Positions 24,351-32,785 of a stretch of 64,000 nt of DNA are shown piece after piece; the first letter of the stretch is position 1; every line of letters begins with the position of its first letter. The notes under the pieces are model-generated. The model was given only the letters and a program-made list of their open reading frames with translations. It made no database searches and was not told where the DNA came from. The position numbers and the translations under genes are program-made. The stretch is from Mycolicibacterium arenosum (GTDB taxonomy: Bacteria; Actinomycetota; Actinomycetes; Mycobacteriales; Mycobacteriaceae). The stretch spans positions 62,001-126,000 of the forward strand of contig NZ_JANDBD010000014.1 in NCBI RefSeq assembly GCF_024320865.1, in the 5' to 3' direction.

Positions 24351-25302
24351 CGATGCCCAGGGACGACGGCGCCGGTACCGCGCTGGGCGACTCGATGGGT
24401 TCGGCGGCGCCGACGGGTTCTGCGGTTCCAATGGGCGAGGCCTCGTCGTCGTCGACCGCTGTCAGGGCCTCGCGCTTGGCCTTGCGCTTGTCGTGGATGC
24501 GCGCGATCTGAATCGCGAACTCCAGCAGCAGACTCAACGCGAGTGCGAGGGACAGCATCGAGAACGGGTCCGAACCCGGCGTCGCGAACGCCGCGAAGAC
24601 GAACAGCGCGAAGATCAGCCCACGCCGCCAGGCCTTCAACTTCTCGTAGGGCAGCATGCCGACCATGTTCAGCATGATGATCAGCAGCGGGAACTCGAAG
24701 CTGATGCCGAACACCAGCAGCAGATTGATCAGGAAGCCGAAGTACTGGTCGCCGCTGAGCGCCGTCACCTGGACGTCGCTGCCGACGGTCAGCAGGAAAC
24801 CGAGCGCGGTGGAGAGCACCACGTAGGCCAGGATCGAGCCCGTGATGAACAGCACCGCCCCGACGCCGACGAACACCGACGCGAACCGTCGTTCCTTCTT
24901 GTAGAGCCCCGGCGTGATGAACGCCCACAGTTGATACAGCCACACCGGGCACGCCAGCACGACGCCGGCGGTGAGCGCCACCTTGAGGCGGAGCATGAAC
25001 TGGTCGAACGGTCCCGTCGCGAGCAGTCGGCACTGCCCGTCGGGGGCGATGTCGGCGCGCGCCGACGCCGGCAGGGAACAGTAGGGGGCGCGCAGCCAGT
25101 CGCCGAGGCTGGGCATGCCGAACACGCCGTGGCTGTACCAGAGGAATCCGAGGATCGTGGTGAGCACGATCGCGGCCACCGCGACGAGCAACCGGTTGCG
25201 CAGTTCGTGCAGGTGGTCGACCAGCGACATGGTGCCGTCGGGGTTGACGCGCGCACGACGGCGACGCGGGTCGAGCCTGGTGAGTATCCGTGGGGTGTGC
25301 AC
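24334..25302 (-). CDS. tatC: Sec-independent (Tat) translocase subunit TatC
   Basis: Polytopic receptor of the twin-arginine pathway that recognises folded substrates with RR signal peptides. It has six predicted transmembrane helices across about 35-280, with the conserved SLVDHLHELRNRL cytoplasmic start and FELPL-like FEFPLLIIML in the fifth helix region. GTG 25302 is chosen because it aligns with the M. tuberculosis start; a TTG at 25314 in the same frame would add four residues. The acidic, proline-rich C-terminal tail (from about 275) is typical of mycobacterial TatC. Confidence 0.95.
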   Translation of the reverse strand: MHTPRILTRLDPRRRRARVNPDGTMSLVDHLHELRNRLLVAVAAIVLTTILGFLWYSHGVFGMPSLGDWLRAPYCSLPASARADIAPDGQCRLLATGPFDQFMLRLKVALTAGVVLACPVWLYQLWAFITPGLYKKERRFASVFVGVGAVLFITGSILAYVVLSTALGFLLTVGSDVQVTALSGDQYFGFLINLLLVFGISFEFPLLIIMLNMVGMLPYEKLKAWRRGLIFALFVFAAFATPGSDPFSMLSLALALSLLLEFAIQIARIHDKRKAKREALTAVDDDEASPIGTAEPVGAAEPIESPSAVPAPSSLGIDDQAT

Positions 25303-25365
25303 GCGCGTGTCCAACGACAGAGTTCAGCTACGCGACGTCACGCCGCGGCTCGGAGTCGGCGAACG

Positions 25366-25623
25366 TCAGGCCGAGCGGGTATCGGGGGCCGGCTCGGCGG
25401 CCGGCGTCGGCGTCACGGGCTCCGCGCGCTCCGATGCGATCGGCGTCGGGGTCGGGGTAGCGTCGTCCGCCTTGCCGTCCGACTGCATCTCCTTGATCTC
25501 CGACTTGAAGATGCGCATCGACTTCCCGAGCGAACGTGCCGCGTCGGGGAGCTTCTTGGCGCCGAAGAGCAGAATGAACGCCGCGATGACGATCAACCAG
25601 TGCCAGGGTTGTAGACCACCCAA
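25366..25623 (-). CDS. tatA: Tat translocase pore subunit TatA
   Basis: An 85-residue TatA: one N-terminal membrane helix (WHWLIVIAAFILLFG), the FGAKKLPDAARSLGKS hinge and amphipathic helix, and a disordered Pro/Thr/Glu-rich tail. It begins at TTG 25623 with GGAGG nine bases upstream. It lies between pafC (29 bases) and tatC. TatB is not in this window; in mycobacteria it is encoded elsewhere. Confidence 0.95.
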   Translation of the reverse strand: MGGLQPWHWLIVIAAFILLFGAKKLPDAARSLGKSMRIFKSEIKEMQSDGKADDATPTPTPIASERAEPVTPTPAAEPAPDTRSA

Positions 25624-25652
25624 TTCAGGTCACCTCCAGAGTCTCCGACAGT

Positions 25653-26606
25653 CTACCCGCCGCTGGGTTCGTAGGCGGCGAGCGCCTTGGCGGCCGAATC
25701 GCGCACCCGGTCGGCCAGGGACTTCGGGTCGAGCACGGTGACGGTGGAGCCGAAGCCGAGCACGAAACGCGCCATCCACTCGTCCGAGGCGTACGTCATG
25801 GTCGCCTCGCAGGTGCCGTCGGCGAGCTCGCGCACCACCCGCAGCGGGTAGTAGTCGAACATCCAGCCCTCCGACGGCGCGATGAGAAGCGTCGCGGACG
25901 GCAGCGACGGGTCGGCGTCGAACAGCGAGGTGTCGGTCTCGGCCTGCACCGCGGGTTCGGGCGGCGCGGCGGGTTCGTCGAGCAGCCGCGCGTCGACGAT
26001 GCGGTCGAGCCGGAACAGCCGGACGTCCTCGGCCGTCCTGCACCACGCCTCGAGATAGGTGCGGTCGGCCACCAGGACGATGCGGATCGGGTCGACCACA
26101 CGGGTCGACAGCGTGTCCCTCGACGCCGAGTAGTAGTCGATCTCGAGGGCGCGACGGTCCCGCACCGCAGCCCGCACGGACGAGGCGTGGCCCGACACCG
26201 GCTCGGGATCGGCCGCTGCGACCGAGCCCGCGACCTCGCCAGCGGCCGACTCGATCTTGGCGATGGCGCTGCGCGCCGCCTCGGGGTCCAGCATGCCGGG
26301 CACGTCAAGCAGCGCACGCAGGGCGACGAGGACACCGGTCGCCTCGGGCGAGGTGAGCCGCAGCGGATGGTCCATCCCCGCGGTGAACGTGACCTCGACC
26401 GTGTCGCCTTCGAAGTCGAAGTCGATGAGGTCACCGGGCCCGTAGCCGGGCAACCCGCACAGCCACAACTGCTCCAGGTCGACGTGCAACTGCTTCTCGG
26501 TGACGCCCAGCGCGGCAGCGGCCTCGGCACGGGTGATTCTGGGGTTGGCCTGGAAGTACGGCACCATGTTCAGCAGCCGGACCAGCCGGGTCGACACGTT
26601 ACTCAT
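25653..26606 (-). CDS. pafC: WYL-domain transcriptional regulator PafC
   Basis: Second subunit of PafBC, the activator of the LexA/RecA-independent mycobacterial DNA-damage response. It has 317 residues: an N-terminal winged helix (about 1-60), a WYL domain around residues 150-210 (ALEIDYYSASRD...VDPIRIV..RTYLEAWCR) and a WCX-type C-terminal domain. ATG 26606 overlaps the pafB stop by four bases, so the two subunits are made together. Binding of single-stranded DNA by the WYL domain is known for the family, not seen here. Confidence 0.96.
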   Translation of the reverse strand: MSNVSTRLVRLLNMVPYFQANPRITRAEAAAALGVTEKQLHVDLEQLWLCGLPGYGPGDLIDFDFEGDTVEVTFTAGMDHPLRLTSPEATGVLVALRALLDVPGMLDPEAARSAIAKIESAAGEVAGSVAAADPEPVSGHASSVRAAVRDRRALEIDYYSASRDTLSTRVVDPIRIVLVADRTYLEAWCRTAEDVRLFRLDRIVDARLLDEPAAPPEPAVQAETDTSLFDADPSLPSATLLIAPSEGWMFDYYPLRVVRELADGTCEATMTYASDEWMARFVLGFGSTVTVLDPKSLADRVRDSAAKALAAYEPSGG

Positions 26607-27628
26607 GCGCGATCCGCTCCGCTTCTCGCTGGCCGCTCATGCGGTACCGCCCCCGCGTGCGTCCGCAGTCGGTCGATCACGTCCGCGCGCAACGACTCCG
26701 GCTCCAGCACCACGGCGTCGGCGCCGAGGCTGGCGACCTCCCGAGCCAGCCGGGCCGCCATGCCGACCTCGAGTGTCAGTTCGTCGCCCGCGCGGTCGCC
26801 GAGCATCCTCGGCGCGGTCGCGATGGCCTGTCGGCGCAGCGCGGTCGCCCGGCCCTCGGCCACCCACACCAGCGCCTGCGGTCCCGGCGGCCATTCGGCG
26901 ACGGCCCTGTGCACGATGTCCCGCAGGTTGACGTCGGCGGGCGGGGTGACCGCGCCGCGTGGGCCCACGGCTTTGACGTCGGTCCCGATCCGGGACAACC
27001 GGAAGGTCCGGACGTCGTCGCGGTCGCGGTCGTGGCCCACCAGATACCAGCGACCGCGGTAGGTCACGACACCCCACGGCTCGACGGTGCGTTCGGTGTA
27101 GGCCGCGGTGCGCGTGGGCCGGTGCGGGAACGTCACGGCCTGGCCGGCGTCGATCGCCGCCAGCACCACGCCGAGCACCTCTTCGGAACCGCGGATCCCC
27201 GGCAGCGACGCCGTCGTGATCGCGACGCCCGCATCCGGCGCATCGACGTCGGCGCCCGCCGCACGCAGCTTCAGCAATGCGCTGTGCGTCGCGGTCGTCA
27301 TCTCGGGCGACTCCCACAGCTGGGTGGCCACGGCCACGGCGGCGGCCTCCTCGGCGGTCAGCTCGACGGGCGGCAGCGCGTAGGCGTCGCGGTTGATCCG
27401 GTAGCCCTCGACAGTGTCGAACGACGACGCCTTCCCCGTCTCCAGCGGGATCCCGAGGTCGCGCAGTTCGTTCTTGTCCCGCTCGAACATGCGGGAGAAC
27501 GCGTCGTCGGTGGCGCTTTCGGAGTAACCGGCGACGTTCTTGCGAATGTGCTCGGCGGTCAGATAGCCGCGCGTGGACAGCAGCGCGATGACGAGGTTCA
27601 TCAACCGTTCGACTTTGGAGATCCCCAC
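26603..27628 (-). CDS. pafB: WYL-domain transcriptional regulator PafB
   Basis: First subunit of PafBC. It has 341 residues with an N-terminal HTH (RGYLTAEHIRKNVAGYSESATDDAFSRMFERD region), a WYL domain around 175-230 (ERTVEPWGVVTYRGRWYLVGHD) and a WCX tail. Start GTG 27628. Although it follows pafA by only 35 bases, it has its own -10-like hexamer six bases before the start, so pafBC can probably be made separately from the ligase. Confidence 0.96.
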   Translation of the reverse strand: MGISKVERLMNLVIALLSTRGYLTAEHIRKNVAGYSESATDDAFSRMFERDKNELRDLGIPLETGKASSFDTVEGYRINRDAYALPPVELTAEEAAAVAVATQLWESPEMTTATHSALLKLRAAGADVDAPDAGVAITTASLPGIRGSEEVLGVVLAAIDAGQAVTFPHRPTRTAAYTERTVEPWGVVTYRGRWYLVGHDRDRDDVRTFRLSRIGTDVKAVGPRGAVTPPADVNLRDIVHRAVAEWPPGPQALVWVAEGRATALRRQAIATAPRMLGDRAGDELTLEVGMAARLAREVASLGADAVVLEPESLRADVIDRLRTHAGAVPHERPARSGADRA

Positions 27629-27634
27629 TGCCTA

Positions 27635-27640
27635 AGCCTA
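27635..27640 (-). promoter_or_regulatory. Predicted leaderless promoter of pafB-pafC
   Basis: TAGGCT on the minus strand, six bases (TAGGCA) before GTG 27628, inside the pafA-pafB gap. No good -35 is seen. Confidence 0.5.
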
Positions 27641-27663
27641 TTCGACCGGGGTCCCGACTCCGG

Positions 27664-29022
27664 TCACATGGAGGCGATGAGTCGCTTGACCCGCTCGTCG
27701 ACCGACCGGAACGGGTCCTTGCAGAGAACGGTGCGCTGCGCCTGGTCGTTGAGCTTGAGGTGCACCCAGTCGACGGTGAAATCGCGGCCCGCTGCCTGCG
27801 CGGCGCTGATGAACTCACCGCGCAGCTTCGCGCGGGTGGTCTGCGGCGGCTCGTTGACCGCGGCCTCGATGTCCTCGTCGGTGGTGATGCGGGCGGCCAA
27901 ACCCTTGCGCTGCAACAGGTCGAAGACGCCGCGGCCGCGCTTGATGTCGTGGTACGCGAGGTCCAGCTGCGCGATCTTCGGATCGGCCAGCTCCATGTTG
28001 TAGCGGTCCTGGTAGCGCTGGAACAGCCTGCGCTTGATCACCCAGTCGATCTCGGTGTCGACCTTGGCGAAGTCCTGGCTCTCCACGGCGTCGAGCTGCC
28101 TGCCCCACAGGTCGACGACCTGTTCGATCTGGGCGTTGGGCTCACGCGTCTGCAGATGCTCGACGGCGCGGCTGTAGTACTCGCGCTGGATGTCGAGCGC
28201 GCTGGCCTGCCTGCCACCCGCGAGCCGCACCGGCCGCCGGCCCGTCAGGTCGTGGCTGACCTCGCGGATCGCCCGAATCGGGTTGTCCAACGAGAAGTCC
28301 CGGAAGGGCACGCCGGCTTCGATCATCTCGAGCACCAGCGCGGCAGTGCCCACCTTGAGCATGGTGGTGGACTCGCACATGTTCGAGTCGCCGACGATGA
28401 CGTGCAAGCGGCGGTACTTCTCCGCGTCCGCGTGCGGCTCGTCGCGGGTGTTGATGATCGGCCTGCTGCGCGTCGTGGCGCTCGAGACGCCCTCCCAGAT
28501 GTGCTCGGCGCGTTGCGACAGGCAGAACGCGGCGGCCTTGGGGGTCTGCAGCACCTTGCCCGCACCGCAGATCAGCTGGCGCGTGACGAGGAACGGGAGC
28601 AGGACGTCGGAGATCCGGGAGAACTCGCCGGCCCGCACGATGAGGTAGTTCTCGTGGCAGCCGTACGAGTTGCCCGCCGAGTCGGTGTTGTTCTTGAACA
28701 GGTAGATGTCGCCGCCGATGCCCTCGTCCGCGAGTCGCTGCTCGGCGTCGATCAGCAGGTCCTCCAGCACTCGCTCACCGGCGCGGTCGTGCGTGACGAG
28801 CTGCACCAGGCTGTCGCACTCCGCGGTGGCGTACTCGGGGTGGCTGCCGACGTCGAGGTAGAGGCGGGCGCCGTTGCGCAGGAACACGTTGGAGCTGCGG
28901 CCCCACGAGACGACGCGCCGGAACAGGTAGCGGGCGACTTCGTCCGGGCTGAGCCTGCGATGTCCGTGAAAAGTGCACGTCACACCGAATTCGGTCTCGA
29001 TGCCCATGATTCGCCGTTGCAC
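27664..29022 (-). CDS. pafA: Pup-protein ligase PafA
   Basis: Ligates the C-terminal glutamate of deamidated Pup to substrate lysines, using ATP, and so marks proteins for the mycobacterial proteasome. It has 452 residues, almost colinear with M. tuberculosis PafA. The carboxylate-amine-ligase start MGIETEFG carries metal-binding glutamates, and FKNNTDSAGNSYGCHENY near 110 is characteristic. It starts at GTG 29022, seven bases after TAAGCT. Unlike the compact locus of many actinobacteria, it is separated from prcA by about 8.7 kb. Confidence 0.98.
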   Translation of the reverse strand: MQRRIMGIETEFGVTCTFHGHRRLSPDEVARYLFRRVVSWGRSSNVFLRNGARLYLDVGSHPEYATAECDSLVQLVTHDRAGERVLEDLLIDAEQRLADEGIGGDIYLFKNNTDSAGNSYGCHENYLIVRAGEFSRISDVLLPFLVTRQLICGAGKVLQTPKAAAFCLSQRAEHIWEGVSSATTRSRPIINTRDEPHADAEKYRRLHVIVGDSNMCESTTMLKVGTAALVLEMIEAGVPFRDFSLDNPIRAIREVSHDLTGRRPVRLAGGRQASALDIQREYYSRAVEHLQTREPNAQIEQVVDLWGRQLDAVESQDFAKVDTEIDWVIKRRLFQRYQDRYNMELADPKIAQLDLAYHDIKRGRGVFDLLQRKGLAARITTDEDIEAAVNEPPQTTRAKLRGEFISAAQAAGRDFTVDWVHLKLNDQAQRTVLCKDPFRSVDERVKRLIASM

Positions 29023-29029
29023 GTAGCCG

Positions 29030-29055
29030 AGCTTACGGGTTTGACTCCCGGTAAG
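29030..29055 (-). promoter_or_regulatory. pafA leaderless promoter within an imperfect palindrome
   Basis: Minus-strand TAAGCT (29035-29030) is followed by seven bases and GTG 29022. The hexamer overlaps an inverted repeat: CTTACGGG (29032-29039) pairs with CCCGGTAAG (29047-29055) except for one bulged G. A repressor or activator site is possible. Confidence 0.45.
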
Positions 29056-29084
29056 TGGCGGGGCGGGCGTGACAGTGCGATGGC

Positions 29085-29165
29085 GTTTCGTCAGCTCGTC
29101 GCCTCGACTCGGAATTCAACGACGCTTTTCGGGAGTTCACGCCGTCGGATTCCGGCTGACGAAAC
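29085..29165. repeat. 11-bp perfect inverted repeat with 59-base spacing
   Basis: GTTTCGTCAGC (29085-29095) is the exact reverse complement of 29155-29165. It lies in the divergent gap between pafA and the WXG-like gene. It could be paired operator half-sites or the base of a large RNA stem. Confidence 0.4.
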
Positions 29166-29225
29166 CCTCACCTCGCGCTGTGGATGAATTCGACGCGCGC
29201 CGTCGGAGAACCGCCATCATGCGGC

Positions 29226-29486
29226 ATGACCGAAATGTCGATCGCACCCGATGCGTTGCGCGCCGACGCGGCGTGGGTTCGCGGGTTCGCCGAGCACGTC
29301 GTGGAAATTGATTGGCCCGCAGTCGAACTCGCGGGTTCCGAGGTGGCCGTCGCGATCGCCGAGGCGCGGCCGGGTCTCGCCGAGCTCGCGTCCGGACTGC
29401 GAGCGTGGGCGGACGCTGCGACGGTGTCGGCGACGGAGTTGGAGTCGGCGGACCGTCGCGGCCGCGCCGGCCTGCCACCGCGGTGA
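29226..29486 (+). CDS. Small helical WXG/EspC-like (type VII secretion-associated) protein
   Basis: An 86-residue, all-helical, alanine- and glutamate-rich protein from ATG 29226. Its size, the pattern around DALRADAAWVRGFAEHV and its pairing with the next gene fit the DUF2580/EspC-like small partners of type VII-related systems. A clean W-x-G is not present, so the assignment is inferred from fold pattern and context. Its stop overlaps the start of the DUF1023 protein by four bases (GTGA), implying equimolar production. Confidence 0.6.
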   Translation: MTEMSIAPDALRADAAWVRGFAEHVVEIDWPAVELAGSEVAVAIAEARPGLAELASGLRAWADAATVSATELESADRRGRAGLPPR

Positions 29487-30925
29487 GCCGCCCGACCGTC
29501 GCACAGGCCGCGGCGTGGCGCGTCGCCGATCTACGGCTGGCGGCCGACCGATGGGAGGCCGACGCTCGAGCCGTGCACGCCCGTGCCGAGGCAGCGCGAT
29601 CCGTGCCGATCGCAGCCTGGACCGGACAGGCCGCCGATGCCGCCCGCCGCCGGATGGACGCGCTCCGCGGGAACGCCGACGACATCGCGACGGCGCTGGT
29701 GCTGGCCGCCGCGGCAGCTCGCGACGCCGCGGACCAGCTCGGTGCCGCACAGGACGGGGTCACTGCGCTCGTCGAGACCGCCCGCTCGGAGGGTTACTCC
29801 GTCGACGACGGTGGCGGTGTGCACTCGGCCGCACCCCCAACCGAGCTGCTCACGCTGCTCGCCGGCGGCGATCCCGACGTCGCGCGCGATCTGCAGCGCG
29901 CCAGGGCGGCCGAGCTCACCCGGCAGCTCGCCGCCGCGCTCGAGCGCCTCGGCGTCGCCGACGCCGACGCCGCGCGCGACGTCGACGAGGCGTTCGCCGC
30001 GGGGCTCCCGGCCACCGCGCCGGCTCCGACCAGTCCGGCAGCGGCAGCCGCGCCCACCGGTGAGGACTGGGACGTCCGCGTCGCGGAGAACCGGCTTCGC
30101 GTCGCGCGCGAGGTGCTCGACGTGGCGGCCGGCACGCCGCGAGCCGACCTCTACCGGGCGCTGCTGGCCGAGATCGACGATCCATCGGGCAGCGGCGCCC
30201 GCATCGACCGCCAGATCCTGGACTTCGACCCGGCGCGGAATGTGCTCGTCGAGCTCAACGGGGACCTTCGCCGCGCCGACCACGTGGCCGTGCTGGTGCC
30301 GGGCATGAACACCACGCTGGACGGTTCCGCGGCGACCACCGGCACCGCACGCTCCTTCGTCACCGCGTCGGGCGGCGACGTCGCCGCGATCACCTACCTG
30401 GGCGGGCCGTTCCCTCAGTCGGACGTCCTTCCGCTCGCGGTGCTCGAGGCGTCGGATCCGCGGTATGCACTCGCGATGGCTCCGCGGCTGGCCGCGTTCA
30501 GTCACGACCTCGACCGAGTGGTCGACGGCACCGGGCGCCCGGTCGACGTCACGTACATCGGCCACTCCTACGGCGGCGCGATCCTGGGCACCGCGGAGGT
30601 CGTGGGACTCACCGCGGATCGGACGCTGTACGTCGCCGCGGCGGGAGCGGGTGTCGGCGTCGACGAGCCGTCCGACTGGCACAACGGCAACCCGTCGGTG
30701 TCGCGATACTCGCTGACCGCGCCCGGCGATCCGATCGCACTCGTGCAGCAGCTCGCGGTGCACGGCGTCGATCCCGACGAGATGCCGGGTGTGCAGCGGC
30801 TCGAGGCGGGCCGCTACGACGACGGCCGACCCGTCGAAGGCCTCGCCGCCCACTCCGACGTGCTCGCCGTTCCGACGTCGGATGCGTGGCGCACGGTGCT
30901 CGCGGTGATCAGCGGTGCCCGTTAG
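29483..30925 (+). CDS. DUF1023 alpha/beta-hydrolase with N-terminal WXG-like helical domain
   Basis: A 480-residue protein from GTG 29483. Residues 1 to about 100 are helical with a W-x-G turn (AAWTGQAADAARRRM), like WXG100-type secretion domains. A linker rich in Ala/Pro follows (about 170-195). The C-terminal half is an alpha/beta hydrolase: VAVLVPGMNTTLDG strand-loop, nucleophile elbow GHSYGG with the catalytic serine, and a late His (AAHSDV). It has no Sec signal, so if exported it would need type VII-like secretion with its small partner. Likely esterase/lipase activity; substrate unknown. Confidence 0.8.
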   Translation: MSRPTVAQAAAWRVADLRLAADRWEADARAVHARAEAARSVPIAAWTGQAADAARRRMDALRGNADDIATALVLAAAAARDAADQLGAAQDGVTALVETARSEGYSVDDGGGVHSAAPPTELLTLLAGGDPDVARDLQRARAAELTRQLAAALERLGVADADAARDVDEAFAAGLPATAPAPTSPAAAAAPTGEDWDVRVAENRLRVAREVLDVAAGTPRADLYRALLAEIDDPSGSGARIDRQILDFDPARNVLVELNGDLRRADHVAVLVPGMNTTLDGSAATTGTARSFVTASGGDVAAITYLGGPFPQSDVLPLAVLEASDPRYALAMAPRLAAFSHDLDRVVDGTGRPVDVTYIGHSYGGAILGTAEVVGLTADRTLYVAAAGAGVGVDEPSDWHNGNPSVSRYSLTAPGDPIALVQQLAVHGVDPDEMPGVQRLEAGRYDDGRPVEGLAAHSDVLAVPTSDAWRTVLAVISGAR

Positions 30926-30927
30926 CG

Positions 30928-32733
30928 TTACGGCGGAAGCAGGGTGAGGTTGCGGATCCGGCGCTGCACGGCGGCGATCTCGCGCAGCCCGTCGTTGAGC
31001 AGACTGCGATTCAGTGGCGACAACTCCGACATGGTGATGACGTCACCCGGTGTGTGTCCAGCGGCCAGTTGTTCGACCTGATGGGCCATGCGCAAGCGCT
31101 GCACCATCGCGAACACGTCGCACAGCGTTGTCGCGTCCGACTCGGTGATCGCGCCGGCACCCGCGGCGGCGCCGAGACGCACGGGGGTGGTGGCCGACGC
31201 GACACCTGCGACCAGCCCGCCCCAGCGCGCGAGGTTGACCAACGGCGTCACCGCGTGGTTCTTCAGGTCGAACGTCCCACCGCGGCGCGACAGCACGTCG
31301 CGCAACGACCTCGCGCGGACGCGGTCGGACAACGCGTTGAGCAACTGCAGGCGGAGCGCGTTGGGGTGGTCCAGCCGCATGCGGCGATAAGCCGCGGGCA
31401 CGCTGTTGAGGTCCTCTGCGCCCCAGACCACCCTGCCGTCGATCATCAGCGACGACAGGATCAGCCCGCGGTCGCGCAGGGGGTCGTCGAGCCATCCGTC
31501 GGCGGCCGCCGCCCACTGCGACCGCGAACGCGCGAACCTGGGCGACGACGCCACCGCCCCGTTGCTGTCCGACGGCAGGCCGCAGGCGTCCAGGATCGCG
31601 TGGGTGCGGGCCGCCACCGCCCGCAACTCGGCACCCTGCGAGTCGATGTCGTCGCGCCACGACAGCGCACTGTCCACATCCGATGACGGCATCGCCTCCC
31701 GCCGCGCGACGCTGCCCAGTGACAGCCACGCGAACGCATCACCCGACGAGCGCTCCCGCGAGGAGGCATCGAAATCAGCACGGTGTCCGGCCTCAACCAG
31801 GGCTACCGACAACGCCTTTCGCACCAGACTGTCGATAACCACGGACACGATCGCACTCGTCGCCGAAGCCTTCGTCCCGTTGCGGAACAGCTCGGCCGCT
31901 AGCGTCCGCACCCCGGACCCGACGCGCTGCACTTCCGCGGCGTCGGCGGCCACGCCGATCGCCCTGCGCAGCAGGAAACTCCGTCGCGCCGAGGCCGCCA
32001 GCAGGTCGGCGTCCTCGAGCACGCCGACCACGTCGCCGCGCGCCGTGAGGACCGGCATGTGCCGCAACCCGCATTCGAGCATGTCCATCAGCACGGCTTC
32101 GGCGGTCATGTCGACCGTCACGCTGCGCGCGGGCGCGCTCATCACCGCCGAGATCGGCACGTCGACGGACAGTCCCGCGGCGACCACCCGCGTCCGCAGG
32201 TCCCGATCGGTGAAGATGCCGATTCCGCCGTCCGGCAACCGGATCAGCGCGTAGGACACGTGCCTGTCGGTCATGGCGACCACCGCGTCGCGGACGGATG
32301 TGTCGGGATCCACCACCAGGACGTCACCGCGAACGAGGTCGGCGACCGGCGCCGCATCGGCGACCGGCGCGGTCGCCGCGCGATCCGACCCCGCCGCCGG
32401 GAACGCCGTCGACGCCAGGTACGCCAGCCCGGCGGGCTTCGCGAACTGGGCGCGCACTGCCGCGTCGGGCAACCGAATGAGGCTGCTGGGCACTGTCGTT
32501 CGAGCGACGAAGTCCATTCCGCCGCCGGTGAGCAGCGGTGTGTAACCGAACAGGCCGCCGGGCTCCACCGTGTCGAGCGGCGTCCCGTCCCCCGCCTGCA
32601 GGTCGACGCGGCCGTCTCGGACCATCCACACGTCGTCGGGCATCGGCTTGGTGTAGTCGGCGACGGTGGCCCCCGCGGCGAAGTCCACTACGGCGGCAGC
32701 CGCCGCCAACTCGCCGAGTTCGTCGTCCGACAT
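30928..32733 (-). CDS. Cyclic-nucleotide-type domain / CBS pair / GlnD-like nucleotidyltransferase (DUF294)
   Basis: A 601-residue putative signalling nucleotidyltransferase. It has a cNMP-binding-like domain (about 1-100), two CBS motifs (about 133-250) that would bind adenine nucleotides, a DUF294 nucleotidyltransferase domain with intact signature GSVARREAMPSSDVD (340-354) and a DUF294 C-terminal helical domain. It is probably an energy- or nucleotide-sensing enzyme modifying a partner. It follows the betA-like gene by 52 bases. The frame stays open upstream to about 32830 and encodes FLSGYTPFQG, which fits the missing first part of the cNMP domain, but that stretch has no ATG, GTG or TTG; the true start is therefore uncertain. 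Confidence 0.85.
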   Translation of the reverse strand: MSDDELGELAAAAAVVDFAAGATVADYTKPMPDDVWMVRDGRVDLQAGDGTPLDTVEPGGLFGYTPLLTGGGMDFVARTTVPSSLIRLPDAAVRAQFAKPAGLAYLASTAFPAAGSDRAATAPVADAAPVADLVRGDVLVVDPDTSVRDAVVAMTDRHVSYALIRLPDGGIGIFTDRDLRTRVVAAGLSVDVPISAVMSAPARSVTVDMTAEAVLMDMLECGLRHMPVLTARGDVVGVLEDADLLAASARRSFLLRRAIGVAADAAEVQRVGSGVRTLAAELFRNGTKASATSAIVSVVIDSLVRKALSVALVEAGHRADFDASSRERSSGDAFAWLSLGSVARREAMPSSDVDSALSWRDDIDSQGAELRAVAARTHAILDACGLPSDSNGAVASSPRFARSRSQWAAAADGWLDDPLRDRGLILSSLMIDGRVVWGAEDLNSVPAAYRRMRLDHPNALRLQLLNALSDRVRARSLRDVLSRRGGTFDLKNHAVTPLVNLARWGGLVAGVASATTPVRLGAAAGAGAITESDATTLCDVFAMVQRLRMAHQVEQLAAGHTPGDVITMSELSPLNRSLLNDGLREIAAVQRRIRNLTLLPP

Positions 32734-32785
32734 GCCCTGAAAGGGCGTGTACCCGCTCAGGAACGTCGCGAGATCCGCGGGTGCG

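Noticed and set aside
21558..24677. Plus-strand frame of over 1,000 codons opposite helY
   Set aside because: The minus strand encodes a complete helicase with all motifs; the plus-strand product is Arg-rich low complexity.
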